NCBI GenBank assembly: GCA_002293155.1
Contig: DBCQ01000009.1
Coordinates: 1 to 12,630, forward strand
Reading direction: 5' to 3'
Origin: Burkholderiales bacterium UBA954
GTDB lineage: Bacteria; Pseudomonadota; Gammaproteobacteria; Burkholderiales; Burkholderiaceae_A
Length of the DNA: 12,630 nt
Within the stretch, counting starts at the first letter, position 1, and every line of letters starts with the position of its first letter. Below the pieces are notes generated by a model. The model worked only from the letters and a program-made list of their open reading frames with translations. It made no database searches and was not told where the DNA came from. Positions 1 through 7,329 of this stretch are shown here, one piece after another. A program made the translations under genes and the position numbers.

Positions 1-593
1 AAAAGCCCGCGGCGCAAGGGGGCTTCGACTATGCCCACAAAAGCGGTTTTTACCTTGGCACTTGGACTTCGAACGTTACCACCTGGGCGAACGCGGGCGG
101 AAACGGGCAGGAATTAGACATTTATGGCGGGTTCAAAGGTTCTTTACCGATGAATGTCAATTTCGATATCGGCTACCTCGCTTATGTTTACCCGGGTAAC
201 ACAGCGGCGATATCGCAAGGTACTAAAGAGGTCTACGTTGGCGTTTCTTATGGGCCTTTGACTTACAAAGTCTCTCGGACCACTGGTAATTGGTTTGGTT
301 TTTGCGCCAATTCCTCGGGCTCCCTTTACCATGATTTATCCGCAAGCATCCCAATCTCAGACAAAGTGTCTCTTGGTGCACACGCTGGATTACAAGACAT
401 AAAGTGCTCAACCGACTACGATTTTCAAGACTACAAACTTGGAATTACATACGACTTAGGGGGATCATTTTCCTTGGGAGTTGCATATGTAAGCACATCT
501 GGGCTTAGCGCTGCTGGAAAGCAATCTTTTACAAACGGTACCAAAAAGCTTTATGAATCAGGTGGCGTTATTTCCCTCACCAAAACCTTCTAA
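1..593 (+). CDS. TorF-family putative porin (outer-membrane beta-barrel), 3' part
   Basis: The reading frame is open from the left edge (first full codon at base 3) to a TAA at 591-593, so only the last 196 residues are seen and the start and signal peptide are missing. The visible part begins with a K-P-A-x-Q-G-G-F-D-Y segment and then G-F-Y-x-G-T-W-x-S-N-V, which I recognise from the TorF / TIGR02001 family of putative porins. Alternating polar and hydrophobic residues, abundant Gly, Tyr and Ser, and a C-terminal Phe (I-S-L-T-K-T-F) fit a transmembrane beta-barrel inserted by the BAM machinery. Two cysteines lie in a probable loop region. The transported substrate is not known for this family. 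It lies 73 bases upstream of glnK-amtB on the same strand, which suggests but does not prove a role in uptake of nitrogen compounds. The family call is fairly sure; the porin function rests on family naming. Confidence 0.82.
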   Translation, partial: KPAAQGGFDYAHKSGFYLGTWTSNVTTWANAGGNGQELDIYGGFKGSLPMNVNFDIGYLAYVYPGNTAAISQGTKEVYVGVSYGPLTYKVSRTTGNWFGFCANSSGSLYHDLSASIPISDKVSLGAHAGLQDIKCSTDYDFQDYKLGITYDLGGSFSLGVAYVSTSGLSAAGKQSFTNGTKKLYESGGVISLTKTF

Positions 594-633
594 TCAACCA
601 ACCCCAACTTAATGAAATAAGGGTCTCGCATAA

Positions 634-1005
<372 letters not shown>

Positions 1006-1037
1006 TTCTGCGCTGAAACTCTTTTAACGAGGCTTTT

Positions 1038-2474
1038 ATGAAAACTACTACTTCTACGATTGCGAAATACGCCGGCACACTGCTTGCTGCTGCAAGTATG
1101 TTCGGCATGGCGTCTCTAGCGTTTGCAGCAGATGCTCCGGCTGCAGCCGCGCCCCCACCACCAGTTCCCAACAAGGGCGACACCGCCTACATGATGCTCT
1201 CCACGGTCTTGGTGCTCGCAATGATTGTTCCGGGTCTGGCCTTGTTCTACGGCGGCCTTGTCCGCTCCAAGAATATGTTGTCGGTACTTATGCAGGTCAT
1301 GGTTGGAGCATCTTTAATTTTCGTGCTCTGGGCAATCTACGGCTACTCCTTAGCATTTACTGGCGGCAGCCCCTACTTTGGTGGATTCAGTAAGCTCTTC
1401 TTATCGGGTATTACGGGCGACTCGGTAGCAGCCACATTCAGCAAAGGAGTGGTCATTCCTGAGCTGATATTTGTCGCATTCCAGGGAACATTTGCTGCAA
1501 TCACCTGCGCACTTATCGTGGGTTCTTTTGCAGAGCGGATGAAGTTCTCAGCGGTGATGCTCTTCCTAGTAATCTGGTTTACCTTCTCCTACATCCCAAC
1601 AGCCCACATGGTCTGGTACTGGGATGGCCCCGATGCGATTACCGATGCAAAATCACTGGATGCCGTCGTTGCTGCTGCTGGTGCGCTCTGGGCAAAAGGC
1701 GCCCTCGATTTTGCGGGCGGTACCGTCGTGCACATCAATGCAGGTATTGCAGGGTTGGTTGCGGCCTATATGGTGGGTAAACGGACCGGCTACGGCAAGG
1801 AGCCAATGCCCCCGCACAACCTCACGCTTACGATGGTTGGTGCAGCGCTGCTCTGGGTGGGCTGGTTCGGATTTAACGCAGGCTCAAACCTTGAGGCAAC
1901 CGGTACTGCTGCCCTTGCGGTAACCAACACCTTGTTTGCAACCGCCGCGGCCGTGGTCGCATGGACACTCGGTGAGGCGATCTTCCGTGACAAGCCCTCG
2001 ATGCTTGGTGCGGCCTCTGGTGCGGTTGCCGGTCTCGTGGCAATCACCCCCGCAGCAGGATTTGTTGGCCTGGTCGGCGCCCTTGTGATCGGTCTTACCG
2101 CGGGCTTTGTCTGCCTCTGGGCAGTCACGAGCCTTAAGAAAATGCTTAAGGCAGATGACTCACTCGATGTCTTTGGTGTCCATGGCGTCGGTGGAATTAT
2201 TGGTGCCCTCCTGACAGGCGTATTTGCGGCACCGTCGCTTGGCGGCACCGGCATCTACGACTACGTGGCCAACAAGGTGGGCGAAAGCTACTCGATCGGC
2301 GGCCAGGTGCTCATACAGGCTGAGGCAGTGATTACCACCATCATCCTGTCAGCGGTCGTATCGGTGATTGCCCTGCTGATTGTGAAAATGGTTGTTGGGC
2401 TTCGGGTTCCTGAAGAGGCCGAGCGGGAGGGTCTTGATGTGACCTCCCACGGTGAGAAGGCGTATTACATGTAA
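1038..2474 (+). CDS. amtB: Ammonium transporter AmtB
   Basis: This 478-residue inner-membrane channel conducts ammonium/ammonia into the cytoplasm. Residues 1-30 form a cleavable signal peptide with a likely cut after A-F-A; an Ala/Pro-rich stretch follows before the first membrane helix, as in bacterial Amt precursors. About eleven hydrophobic helices follow. The pore twin histidines are visible as His232 (T-V-V-H-I-N-A) and His382 (D-V-F-G-V-H-G-V-G-G). The conserved Asp of the L-D-F-A-G-G-T motif is Asp224. The cytoplasmic tail G-L-R-V-P-E-E-A-E-R-E-G-L-D-V plus T-S-H-G-E-K-A-Y matches the segment that couples the subunits and contacts GlnK. The ATG at 1038 has a CGAGG site 5 bases upstream. 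It sits directly after glnK and is closed by a strong terminator, so the two probably form one transcript. Confidence 0.97.
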   Translation: MKTTTSTIAKYAGTLLAAASMFGMASLAFAADAPAAAAPPPPVPNKGDTAYMMLSTVLVLAMIVPGLALFYGGLVRSKNMLSVLMQVMVGASLIFVLWAIYGYSLAFTGGSPYFGGFSKLFLSGITGDSVAATFSKGVVIPELIFVAFQGTFAAITCALIVGSFAERMKFSAVMLFLVIWFTFSYIPTAHMVWYWDGPDAITDAKSLDAVVAAAGALWAKGALDFAGGTVVHINAGIAGLVAAYMVGKRTGYGKEPMPPHNLTLTMVGAALLWVGWFGFNAGSNLEATGTAALAVTNTLFATAAAVVAWTLGEAIFRDKPSMLGAASGAVAGLVAITPAAGFVGLVGALVIGLTAGFVCLWAVTSLKKMLKADDSLDVFGVHGVGGIIGALLTGVFAAPSLGGTGIYDYVANKVGESYSIGGQVLIQAEAVITTIILSAVVSVIALLIVKMVVGLRVPEEAEREGLDVTSHGEKAYYM

Positions 2475-2504
2475 GTGTTGTTTTTCTCCTTGTCGTTGTA
2501 TTTG

Positions 2505-2537
2505 ATGCCCACCTCTCCCCAGGTGGGCATTTTTTTT
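2505..2537 (+). terminator. Intrinsic terminator of glnK-amtB
   Basis: A perfect 10-bp stem (ATGCCCACCT at 2505-2514, AGGTGGGCAT at 2521-2530) encloses a 6-base loop (CTCCCC) and runs straight into a tract of T (2530-2537). This is a textbook Rho-independent terminator 30 bases after the amtB stop codon. It separates the ammonium block from gshA, whose coding region begins only 25 bases after the T tract. Confidence 0.93.
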
Positions 2538-2548
2538 GGGGGCTTCGA

Positions 2549-2554
2549 TACAAT
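2549..2554 (+). promoter_or_regulatory. Candidate -10 box for a near-leaderless gshA transcript
   Basis: TACAAT matches the sigma-70 -10 consensus (TATAAT) at five of six positions and ends 8 bases before the chosen gshA ATG at 2563. A start of transcription 6-8 bases beyond it would fall on or next to the ATG. No Shine-Dalgarno sequence lies in that gap. The -35 position (about 2526-2531, GGCATT) is poor and overlaps the terminator stem. The box is seen directly; its use is inferred. Confidence 0.45.
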
Positions 2555-2562
2555 GCGCGGTT

Positions 2563-3849
2563 ATGGTGCCTCGAATACTCAATGCTGCCGATGGTGGTGG
2601 CCCCCTTCTTCAGTTAGAGCGTCAGATTCTTGATGCGAGCTCTGAAATCGAACACTGGTTTCGCTCCCAATGGCTGAGTCATACCCCGCCGTTTTATGCG
2701 TCTGTCGATCTGCGCAATGCGGGCTTCAAGCTCTCGGTGGTCGACACCAACCTGTTTCCGGGGGGCTTTAATAATCTCTCAGAAGATGCGCTTCCCTTAG
2801 CGGTTCAGGCGATTAGCGCCGCAGTCGAGCGCCGATGCCCGGATGTGCGCAGGTTTCTATTTATTCCGGAAAACCACACCCGTAATGCCTTCTATCTCAC
2901 TAATGTCGCGCGACTGGTTGAGCTGCTTCGGCAATCAGGATTACAGATCCGTATCGGAACTTTAATTCCAGACATCACGAAGCCCACACCTATTGATCTT
3001 CCCAACGGCACAACTCTTTTACTTGAGCCCCTAATCCGCAGCGGCAGCCGGGTAGGGGTTGAGGGATTTGACCCCTGTGGGATTCTTTTAAATAACGACC
3101 TGTCAGCAGGCATCCCCAGCATTCTGCGCGGTATTGAGGGCCAGCAGTTAATTCCGCCGCTCCATGCGGGCTGGTCAGTAAGGCGCAAGTCACATCATTT
3201 CGCGGCCTACTCTAAAGTAGTTGCTGAGTTTTCAGAACGCATGCAGATCGACCCCTGGGTGCTCGATCCCTTTTTTGCAACCTGCTCAAATGTTGACTTT
3301 CAGGCCCGCGAGGGTGAGCGCTGTCTGGCCGATAATGTCTCCATCATGCTGAAAAAGATTCAGCAGAAATATGATGCCCTTGGCATTACCCAGAAACCCT
3401 ATGTAGTCGTCAAGGCCGATGCTGGAACCTATGGCATGGGTGTGATGACCGTTAAAGATGCCAGCGAAGTCACCAACCTGAACCGCAAACAGCGCAACAA
3501 AATGGCTGTTGTAAAAGAGGGTATGCCGGTAAGTGATGTGCTTATTCAGGAGGGTGTACCGACCCTTGAAATGGTTAATGATGCCGTTGCAGAGCCCGTG
3601 GTCTATATGGTGGACCGTTATGTTGTAGGCGGATTCTATCGGGTCCATGCAGAGCGGGGGCCCGATGAGAATCTGAATGCGCCCGGTATGAAATTTGCGC
3701 CACTTGCCTTCGACGAGAGCTGTATGCAGCCGGATTACGCAAGCCACCCAGACGATGCCCCCAACCGCTTCTATGTCTATGGGGTGATATCACGCCTTGC
3801 TCTGCTTGCAGCATCTCTCGAGCTCGAGCAGGGCGGGCAGGCCGTATGA
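2563..3849 (+). CDS. gshA: Glutamate-cysteine ligase, proteobacterial ATP-grasp-like type
   Basis: It catalyses the ATP-driven joining of L-glutamate and L-cysteine to gamma-glutamylcysteine, the first step of glutathione synthesis in the cytoplasm. The 428-residue product resembles the GshA family of beta- and some gammaproteobacteria (TIGR02049 / Pfam GshA), which is unrelated in sequence to E. coli GshA. Family hallmarks seen are H-T-P-P-F-Y-x-S-V-D-L-R-N-A-G-F-K-L (residues 40-57), D-T-N-L-F-P-G-G-F-N-N (61-71), I-P-E-N-H-T-R-N (101-108) and V-V-V-K-A-D-A-G-T-Y-G-M-G-V (281-294), the last probably the nucleotide-binding region. I chose the ATG at 2563, giving an M-V-P start as in relatives. 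A longer in-frame TTG at 2536 lies inside the terminator T tract and is unlikely. gshB starts within its last codons (ATGA overlap), so the two are translationally coupled. Confidence 0.94.
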   Translation: MVPRILNAADGGGPLLQLERQILDASSEIEHWFRSQWLSHTPPFYASVDLRNAGFKLSVVDTNLFPGGFNNLSEDALPLAVQAISAAVERRCPDVRRFLFIPENHTRNAFYLTNVARLVELLRQSGLQIRIGTLIPDITKPTPIDLPNGTTLLLEPLIRSGSRVGVEGFDPCGILLNNDLSAGIPSILRGIEGQQLIPPLHAGWSVRRKSHHFAAYSKVVAEFSERMQIDPWVLDPFFATCSNVDFQAREGERCLADNVSIMLKKIQQKYDALGITQKPYVVVKADAGTYGMGVMTVKDASEVTNLNRKQRNKMAVVKEGMPVSDVLIQEGVPTLEMVNDAVAEPVVYMVDRYVVGGFYRVHAERGPDENLNAPGMKFAPLAFDESCMQPDYASHPDDAPNRFYVYGVISRLALLAASLELEQGGQAV

Positions 3850-4841
3850 GCCCAAACCTGGCAACCGCCCATCCTGTCAAAATTTTATTTGTCTGTGACC
3901 CCCTAAGCGGTTTTGTCACCTACAAAGACACCACATTTGCCATGATGCGAGAGGCGCAAAAAAGAGGCGTCGCAATCTATACCGCAGAGCTAAAAGAACT
4001 GCGAGCCCGTGTTAATCACGAGCCCAGTAAGCCAACAGTTAGCCTAGAGGTGTTTGGCCATCACATCTCTATCGATAACCCGCAGATCCAGCCCTGGTGG
4101 ATCGAACATACTGCTGGCTGGATAGACGCCTCAGAATTTTCTGCGATCCTGATGCGCAAAGATCCGCCCTTTGATCAGCATTATCTAGTAGCGACCCAGC
4201 TGCTCGAGATTGCTGAGCGCCAAGGTGTCCGGGTGATTAACACCCCGCAGGCTCTCCGCGATCACGGAGAAAAAATGGCGGCCCTTGAGTTTGCGCAGTT
4301 TACGCCGCCCACACTCGTCTCAAGCGATATTCGTTCACTAAGAGAATTCGCAATCCACACGAAAAAGATCGTTGTTAAGCCCTTGGATTGCATGGGTGGT
4401 GCTGGTGTGTTTGTACTTCAATCGGATGATCCGAATCTGCCTTCTGCGCTCGAGGTACTTAGCGATAACGGCAGCCGTGCCATTGTTGCCCAGCAGTACC
4501 TTCCCGAAATTGTTAAAGGGGATAAGCGAATTATCGTGATTAACGGCAAACCCGTTGATTACTGTCTCGCACGAATTCCGCCCGAGGGCCAGTCGCGTGG
4601 CAATCTCGCCGCCGGAGGCCGAGGACTTGCCCAGCCGCTAACCCCAAGAGATCGCGAAATTGCCACTGCCGTCGGTGAAAAACTCGCAGCCCGGGGGCTA
4701 CTCCTAATAGGTCTTGATGTGATTGGCGAGTCACTCACCGAGATTAATGTCACCAGCCCAACAGGTTTTCAAGAAATTACGGAACAGTCGGGAATTGATG
4801 TTGCTGCAATCTTTATGGATGCTGTTTTAGGAAATAAATGA
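3846..4841 (+). CDS. gshB: Glutathione synthetase
   Basis: It joins gamma-glutamylcysteine and glycine with ATP to give glutathione. The 331-residue protein follows the ATP-grasp glutathione synthetase plan. The N-terminal substrate domain includes M-R-K-D-P-P-F-D (103-110). The ATP-grasp part shows V-V-K-P-L-D-C-M-G-G-A-G-V-F (176-189), G-D-K-R-I-I-V-I-N-G (225-234), the R-G-N-L-A-A-G-G loop (251-258), and the metal-binding residues Asp291, Glu299 and Asn301 in G-L-D-V-I-G-E...T-E-I-N-V-T-S-P-T-G. It is slightly longer than E. coli GshB (316) because of an extra N-terminal leader of about ten residues. The ATG overlaps the gshA stop by 4 bases and its own stop overlaps the next start by 4 bases. 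Confidence 0.97.
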   Translation: MSPNLATAHPVKILFVCDPLSGFVTYKDTTFAMMREAQKRGVAIYTAELKELRARVNHEPSKPTVSLEVFGHHISIDNPQIQPWWIEHTAGWIDASEFSAILMRKDPPFDQHYLVATQLLEIAERQGVRVINTPQALRDHGEKMAALEFAQFTPPTLVSSDIRSLREFAIHTKKIVVKPLDCMGGAGVFVLQSDDPNLPSALEVLSDNGSRAIVAQQYLPEIVKGDKRIIVINGKPVDYCLARIPPEGQSRGNLAAGGRGLAQPLTPRDREIATAVGEKLAARGLLLIGLDVIGESLTEINVTSPTGFQEITEQSGIDVAAIFMDAVLGNK

Positions 4842-5239
4842 CCGCCATCATTCTTGTCTGTCATGCTCCACTCGGTCAGGCGCTCCATGCCGTCGCCTGC
4901 CATGCCTTTGGCCGCTATATTCCCGATGTCGTGGTGGCTGATATTTCAGAAAATAGCTCCCTGCTCGAGGCCACCGCTGTCATCGAAAAGCTCTGGGTGC
5001 AGGAAGGCCGACCCCGCGATGTGGTGGTACTGGCGGATTTATTGGGTGCGACGCCATCAAATGCAGCATCCGCCTGGCTGTCTCTGCATCGGGAACTGAA
5101 TGCAAAGGGCTTGACGGGGGTAAGTGTTCCGATGATGCTTAAGGCGTTAACCTATAAAGACCTCCCTGCCGATGAGTTGGTCGATAAGCTATCCGATTGT
5201 GTGGCCCCAAGCTCAGCACCAATTGAACCCGCCGGCTAA
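4838..5239 (+). CDS. PTS EIIA component, mannose family (EIIA-Man type)
   Basis: This 133-residue protein is a stand-alone mannose-type EIIA domain that accepts phosphate from HPr. The acceptor histidine is His9, in the N-terminal strand I-I-L-V-C-H-A-P-L-G. Asp67, in V-L-A-D-L-L-G-A-T-P-S-N, matches the conserved Asp next to the active site of E. coli ManX. A proline-rich tail (P-S-S-A-P-I-E-P) ends the protein. Its ATG overlaps the gshB stop codon (ATGA). No EIIB, EIIC or EIID partner is encoded in the window, so a regulatory rather than sugar-transport role is likely. Similar stand-alone EIIA proteins sit beside ptsH-ptsI in many Burkholderiales. Confidence 0.92.
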   Translation: MTAIILVCHAPLGQALHAVACHAFGRYIPDVVVADISENSSLLEATAVIEKLWVQEGRPRDVVVLADLLGATPSNAASAWLSLHRELNAKGLTGVSVPMMLKALTYKDLPADELVDKLSDCVAPSSAPIEPAG

Positions 5240-5249
5240 GAGACGCCAC

Positions 5250-5519
5250 ATGCCTAAGCAAGCTGTTCCTGTCATTAATGAGTTAGGCCTTCATCTGCGC
5301 GCCTCATCAAAACTTAGTCAGCTTGCAACCCGATTTCCCTGCGAGGTGTGGCTGTCGAGAAACGCCAAACGGATAAACGCAAAGAGCGTTCTTGGTGTGA
5401 CCATGCTCGCTGCTGGCAAGGGCTGTGAGGTTGAAATAGAAACTCTCGGCGAGCAGGCCGATGAGGCGCTGGCTGCCTTAGTCGATCTCTTTGCCTCGAA
5501 ATTTGGAGAGGATGCCTAG
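5250..5519 (+). CDS. ptsH: Phosphocarrier protein HPr
   Basis: HPr relays phosphate from EI to EIIA. The 89-residue product carries the active-site His15 followed by Arg17 in N-E-L-G-L-H-L-R-A-S, and Ser46 in N-A-K-S-V-L-G-V, the site that HPr kinase/phosphorylase modifies in bacteria that have it. The residue after His15 is Leu where Ala is usual in relatives (G-L-H-A-R-A-S). I chose the ATG at 5250, which gives the normal HPr N-terminus. The frame stays open further upstream, but only over the end of the EIIA gene. It starts 10 bases after the EIIA stop; a weak purine-rich AAGAGA lies 7 bases upstream. ptsI follows after 4 bases. Confidence 0.95.
   Translation: MPKQAVPVINELGLHLRASSKLSQLATRFPCEVWLSRNAKRINAKSVLGVTMLAAGKGCEVEIETLGEQADEALAALVDLFASKFGEDA
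5505..5511 (+). promoter_or_regulatory. Ribosome-binding site that decides the ptsI start
   Basis: GGAGAGG sits 12 bases before the ATG at 5524. A second in-frame ATG at 5512 abuts this element directly and so cannot use it at normal spacing. This favours 5524, although the spacing is on the long side. The site lies inside the last codons of ptsH. Confidence 0.55.
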
Positions 5520-5523
5520 CGCC

Positions 5524-7329
5524 ATGTCTTTTTCCGTATCCGGTATTTCCGTTGGCAGAGGCATTGCGATTGGCCGGGCCTGGGTCTTGGCGCCTGCCTC
5601 ACTGGATGTTCCAAGGCGCACTATTGCCCCCGAGGAATGCTCCCAAGAAGTTGATCGACTCTACAAGGCGGTAGGCGCCGTTGATAACGAATTTGAACGG
5701 ATGCGGCATGACCTTGGAAAAGAGATCGCCGCAGAGCTACGAGCCTTTTTAGATCTTCAGGCAATTGTCTTACACGATCCAATGCTGATTGAAACGACCC
5801 GAGATCGTATTCTGGCTGAGTACTGTAATGCCGAGTGGGCACTTGTTCAGCAGTATGAGGATGTTGCCGAGCAGTTCAATAGCATCGAGGATCCTTACCT
5901 GCGTGAACGGCGCACCGATGTTCGACAAATTGTTGAGCGGATTTTAAAGGCAATGCGCCACCCTGATGGCGGCCAGCGAATTGCCCTGCCTCCTGTCGAT
6001 GTCCACACCGAGACTGATCCCAATGGTTCGAGCGATCCCAATGCCTCCTTGCCTTGGGTTTTGATTGCTCATGACATTGCGCCTGCAGATATGCTCCTGC
6101 TCAAGCAGCATCAGTTTGTTGGCTTTGCAACCGATACTGGAAGCCCAACCTCGCATACCGCAATCCTTGCAAGAAGCCTCGGCCTACCCGCGGTTGTAGG
6201 GCTGCAGACCCTGCACCGTCTGGTCCAGCAGGGTGAGCCCATCATTGTTGATGCCGAAGCCGGTGTCGTGCTGGGCAGTATCGACAGCCCTATTCGGGGA
6301 ATCTACGAACTGCGGCAGGCCGAACAAGCCCTGGCACATAGCCGACTGGTTCGGCTTAAAAATGTTGCAGCCCAGACCCTCGATGGTGCAGCTGTCGGGT
6401 TATTTGCAAACCTAGATCTCCCTGCAGATACAGGGCGCGCTCTTGAGGCTGGCTGTCACGGTGTTGGCCTATTTCGAAGCGAGTTTCTCTATATGAACCG
6501 CACGGATCCGCCCTCAGAAGAGGAGCAATATCAGGCCTATAAGCAGGTCGTAGTTGCGATGAAAGGCCGGCCCGTTACGATTCGTACCCTCGACTCTGGG
6601 GCCGATAAGGATGTGCCCAGCGTCTCGGCCCATCGAGAGACCCCATCAAATCCCGCGCTTGCCTTGCGGGCGATTCGACTCTGTCTCGCCGAGCCTGAGC
6701 TCTTTGCAACACAGCTTCGCGCGATACTGCGCGCCTCTGCGCACGGCCCAATTAAACTCCTGGTTCCCTTGGTGAGCGGCCCACAAGAGATGATTGCTGC
6801 GCGGCGAATGGTGAACGCAGCAATTGATCAGCTTCGGGCAGGCAAGGTCTCCCACGACCCAAAAATTTCAATTGGTGCCATGATCGAAGTCCCAGCCGCA
6901 GCGCTGGCTATCGATGGACTAATGCCTGTAATTGATTTTGCGTCTATCGGCACGAACGACCTGATTCAGTACACGCTCGCAATTGATCGGACCGACGGCG
7001 AAGTCGCCCACCTCTATAACCCCCTGCATCCGGCCGTATTGAGACTGGTTCGGGATGTCATCAAGGCCTGCACAAAGAATCAAGTTCCTGTATCGGTCTG
7101 CGGCGAGATGGCGGGCGACCCGGATCTAACACGGCTACTGCTTGGCTTCGGTCTACGCGATTTTTCAATGCATCCCTCGCAGGTGCTTCTGGTCAAACAA
7201 GAGGTCCTGCGCTCACGGGCGAGCGAATGCGTGAAGAACTCTGCCCGAATCCTCAAACAAGGCGACCCTGGAAAGCTCTCGGCCGCCTTGCACAAATGGA
7301 ATCAAGACCGAGACCACATCTCGGGATAG
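5524..7329 (+). CDS. ptsI: Phosphoenolpyruvate-protein phosphotransferase (Enzyme I)
   Basis: Enzyme I takes phosphate from phosphoenolpyruvate and passes it to HPr. The start at 5524 gives 601 residues (E. coli: 575). The N-terminal half has the HPr-binding helical domain and the phospho-acceptor His211 in G-S-P-T-S-H-T-A-I-L-A-R-S-L. The C-terminal barrel shows G-L-F-R-S-E-F-L (315-322), R-T-L-D-S-G-A-D-K (354-362), the metal ligands Glu455 (I-E-V-P) and Asp479 (S-I-G-T-N-D-L) and the proton-donating Cys526 (V-C-G-E-M-A-G-D). Much of the extra length lies in a Pro/Asp/Ser-rich linker at about 146-177, just before the His domain; it contains a duplicated D-P-N-x-S unit. The acceptor motif reads G-S-P-T-S-H where G-G-x-T-S-H is common. 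The last 28 bases overlap a gene on the opposite strand. Confidence 0.96.
   Translation: MSFSVSGISVGRGIAIGRAWVLAPASLDVPRRTIAPEECSQEVDRLYKAVGAVDNEFERMRHDLGKEIAAELRAFLDLQAIVLHDPMLIETTRDRILAEYCNAEWALVQQYEDVAEQFNSIEDPYLRERRTDVRQIVERILKAMRHPDGGQRIALPPVDVHTETDPNGSSDPNASLPWVLIAHDIAPADMLLLKQHQFVGFATDTGSPTSHTAILARSLGLPAVVGLQTLHRLVQQGEPIIVDAEAGVVLGSIDSPIRGIYELRQAEQALAHSRLVRLKNVAAQTLDGAAVGLFANLDLPADTGRALEAGCHGVGLFRSEFLYMNRTDPPSEEEQYQAYKQVVVAMKGRPVTIRTLDSGADKDVPSVSAHRETPSNPALALRAIRLCLAEPELFATQLRAILRASAHGPIKLLVPLVSGPQEMIAARRMVNAAIDQLRAGKVSHDPKISIGAMIEVPAAALAIDGLMPVIDFASIGTNDLIQYTLAIDRTDGEVAHLYNPLHPAVLRLVRDVIKACTKNQVPVSVCGEMAGDPDLTRLLLGFGLRDFSMHPSQVLLVKQEVLRSRASECVKNSARILKQGDPGKLSAALHKWNQDRDHISG
6016..6043 (+). 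repeat. Short direct repeat in the ptsI linker
   Basis: GATCCCAATG occurs at 6016-6025 and again at 6034-6043, an 18-base (6-codon) period. It encodes two D-P-N-x-S units in the extended linker of Enzyme I. This looks like a small in-frame tandem duplication. Confidence 0.7.

Noticed and set aside
1790..2254. A 154-codon open frame on the minus strand inside amtB.
   Set aside because: It is antisense to a highly conserved gene, rich in Pro/Ala/Thr/Arg, without a ribosome-binding site or known motif.
2536..2562. Longer gshA starting at TTG 2536.
   Set aside because: That start lies inside the terminator T tract and adds nine residues not expected at the N-terminus; the ATG at 2563 gives the family start M-V-P.
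3286..3747. A 153-codon open frame on the minus strand inside gshA.
   Set aside because: The gshA frame is supported by conserved motifs over the same stretch; the antisense product matches nothing I know.
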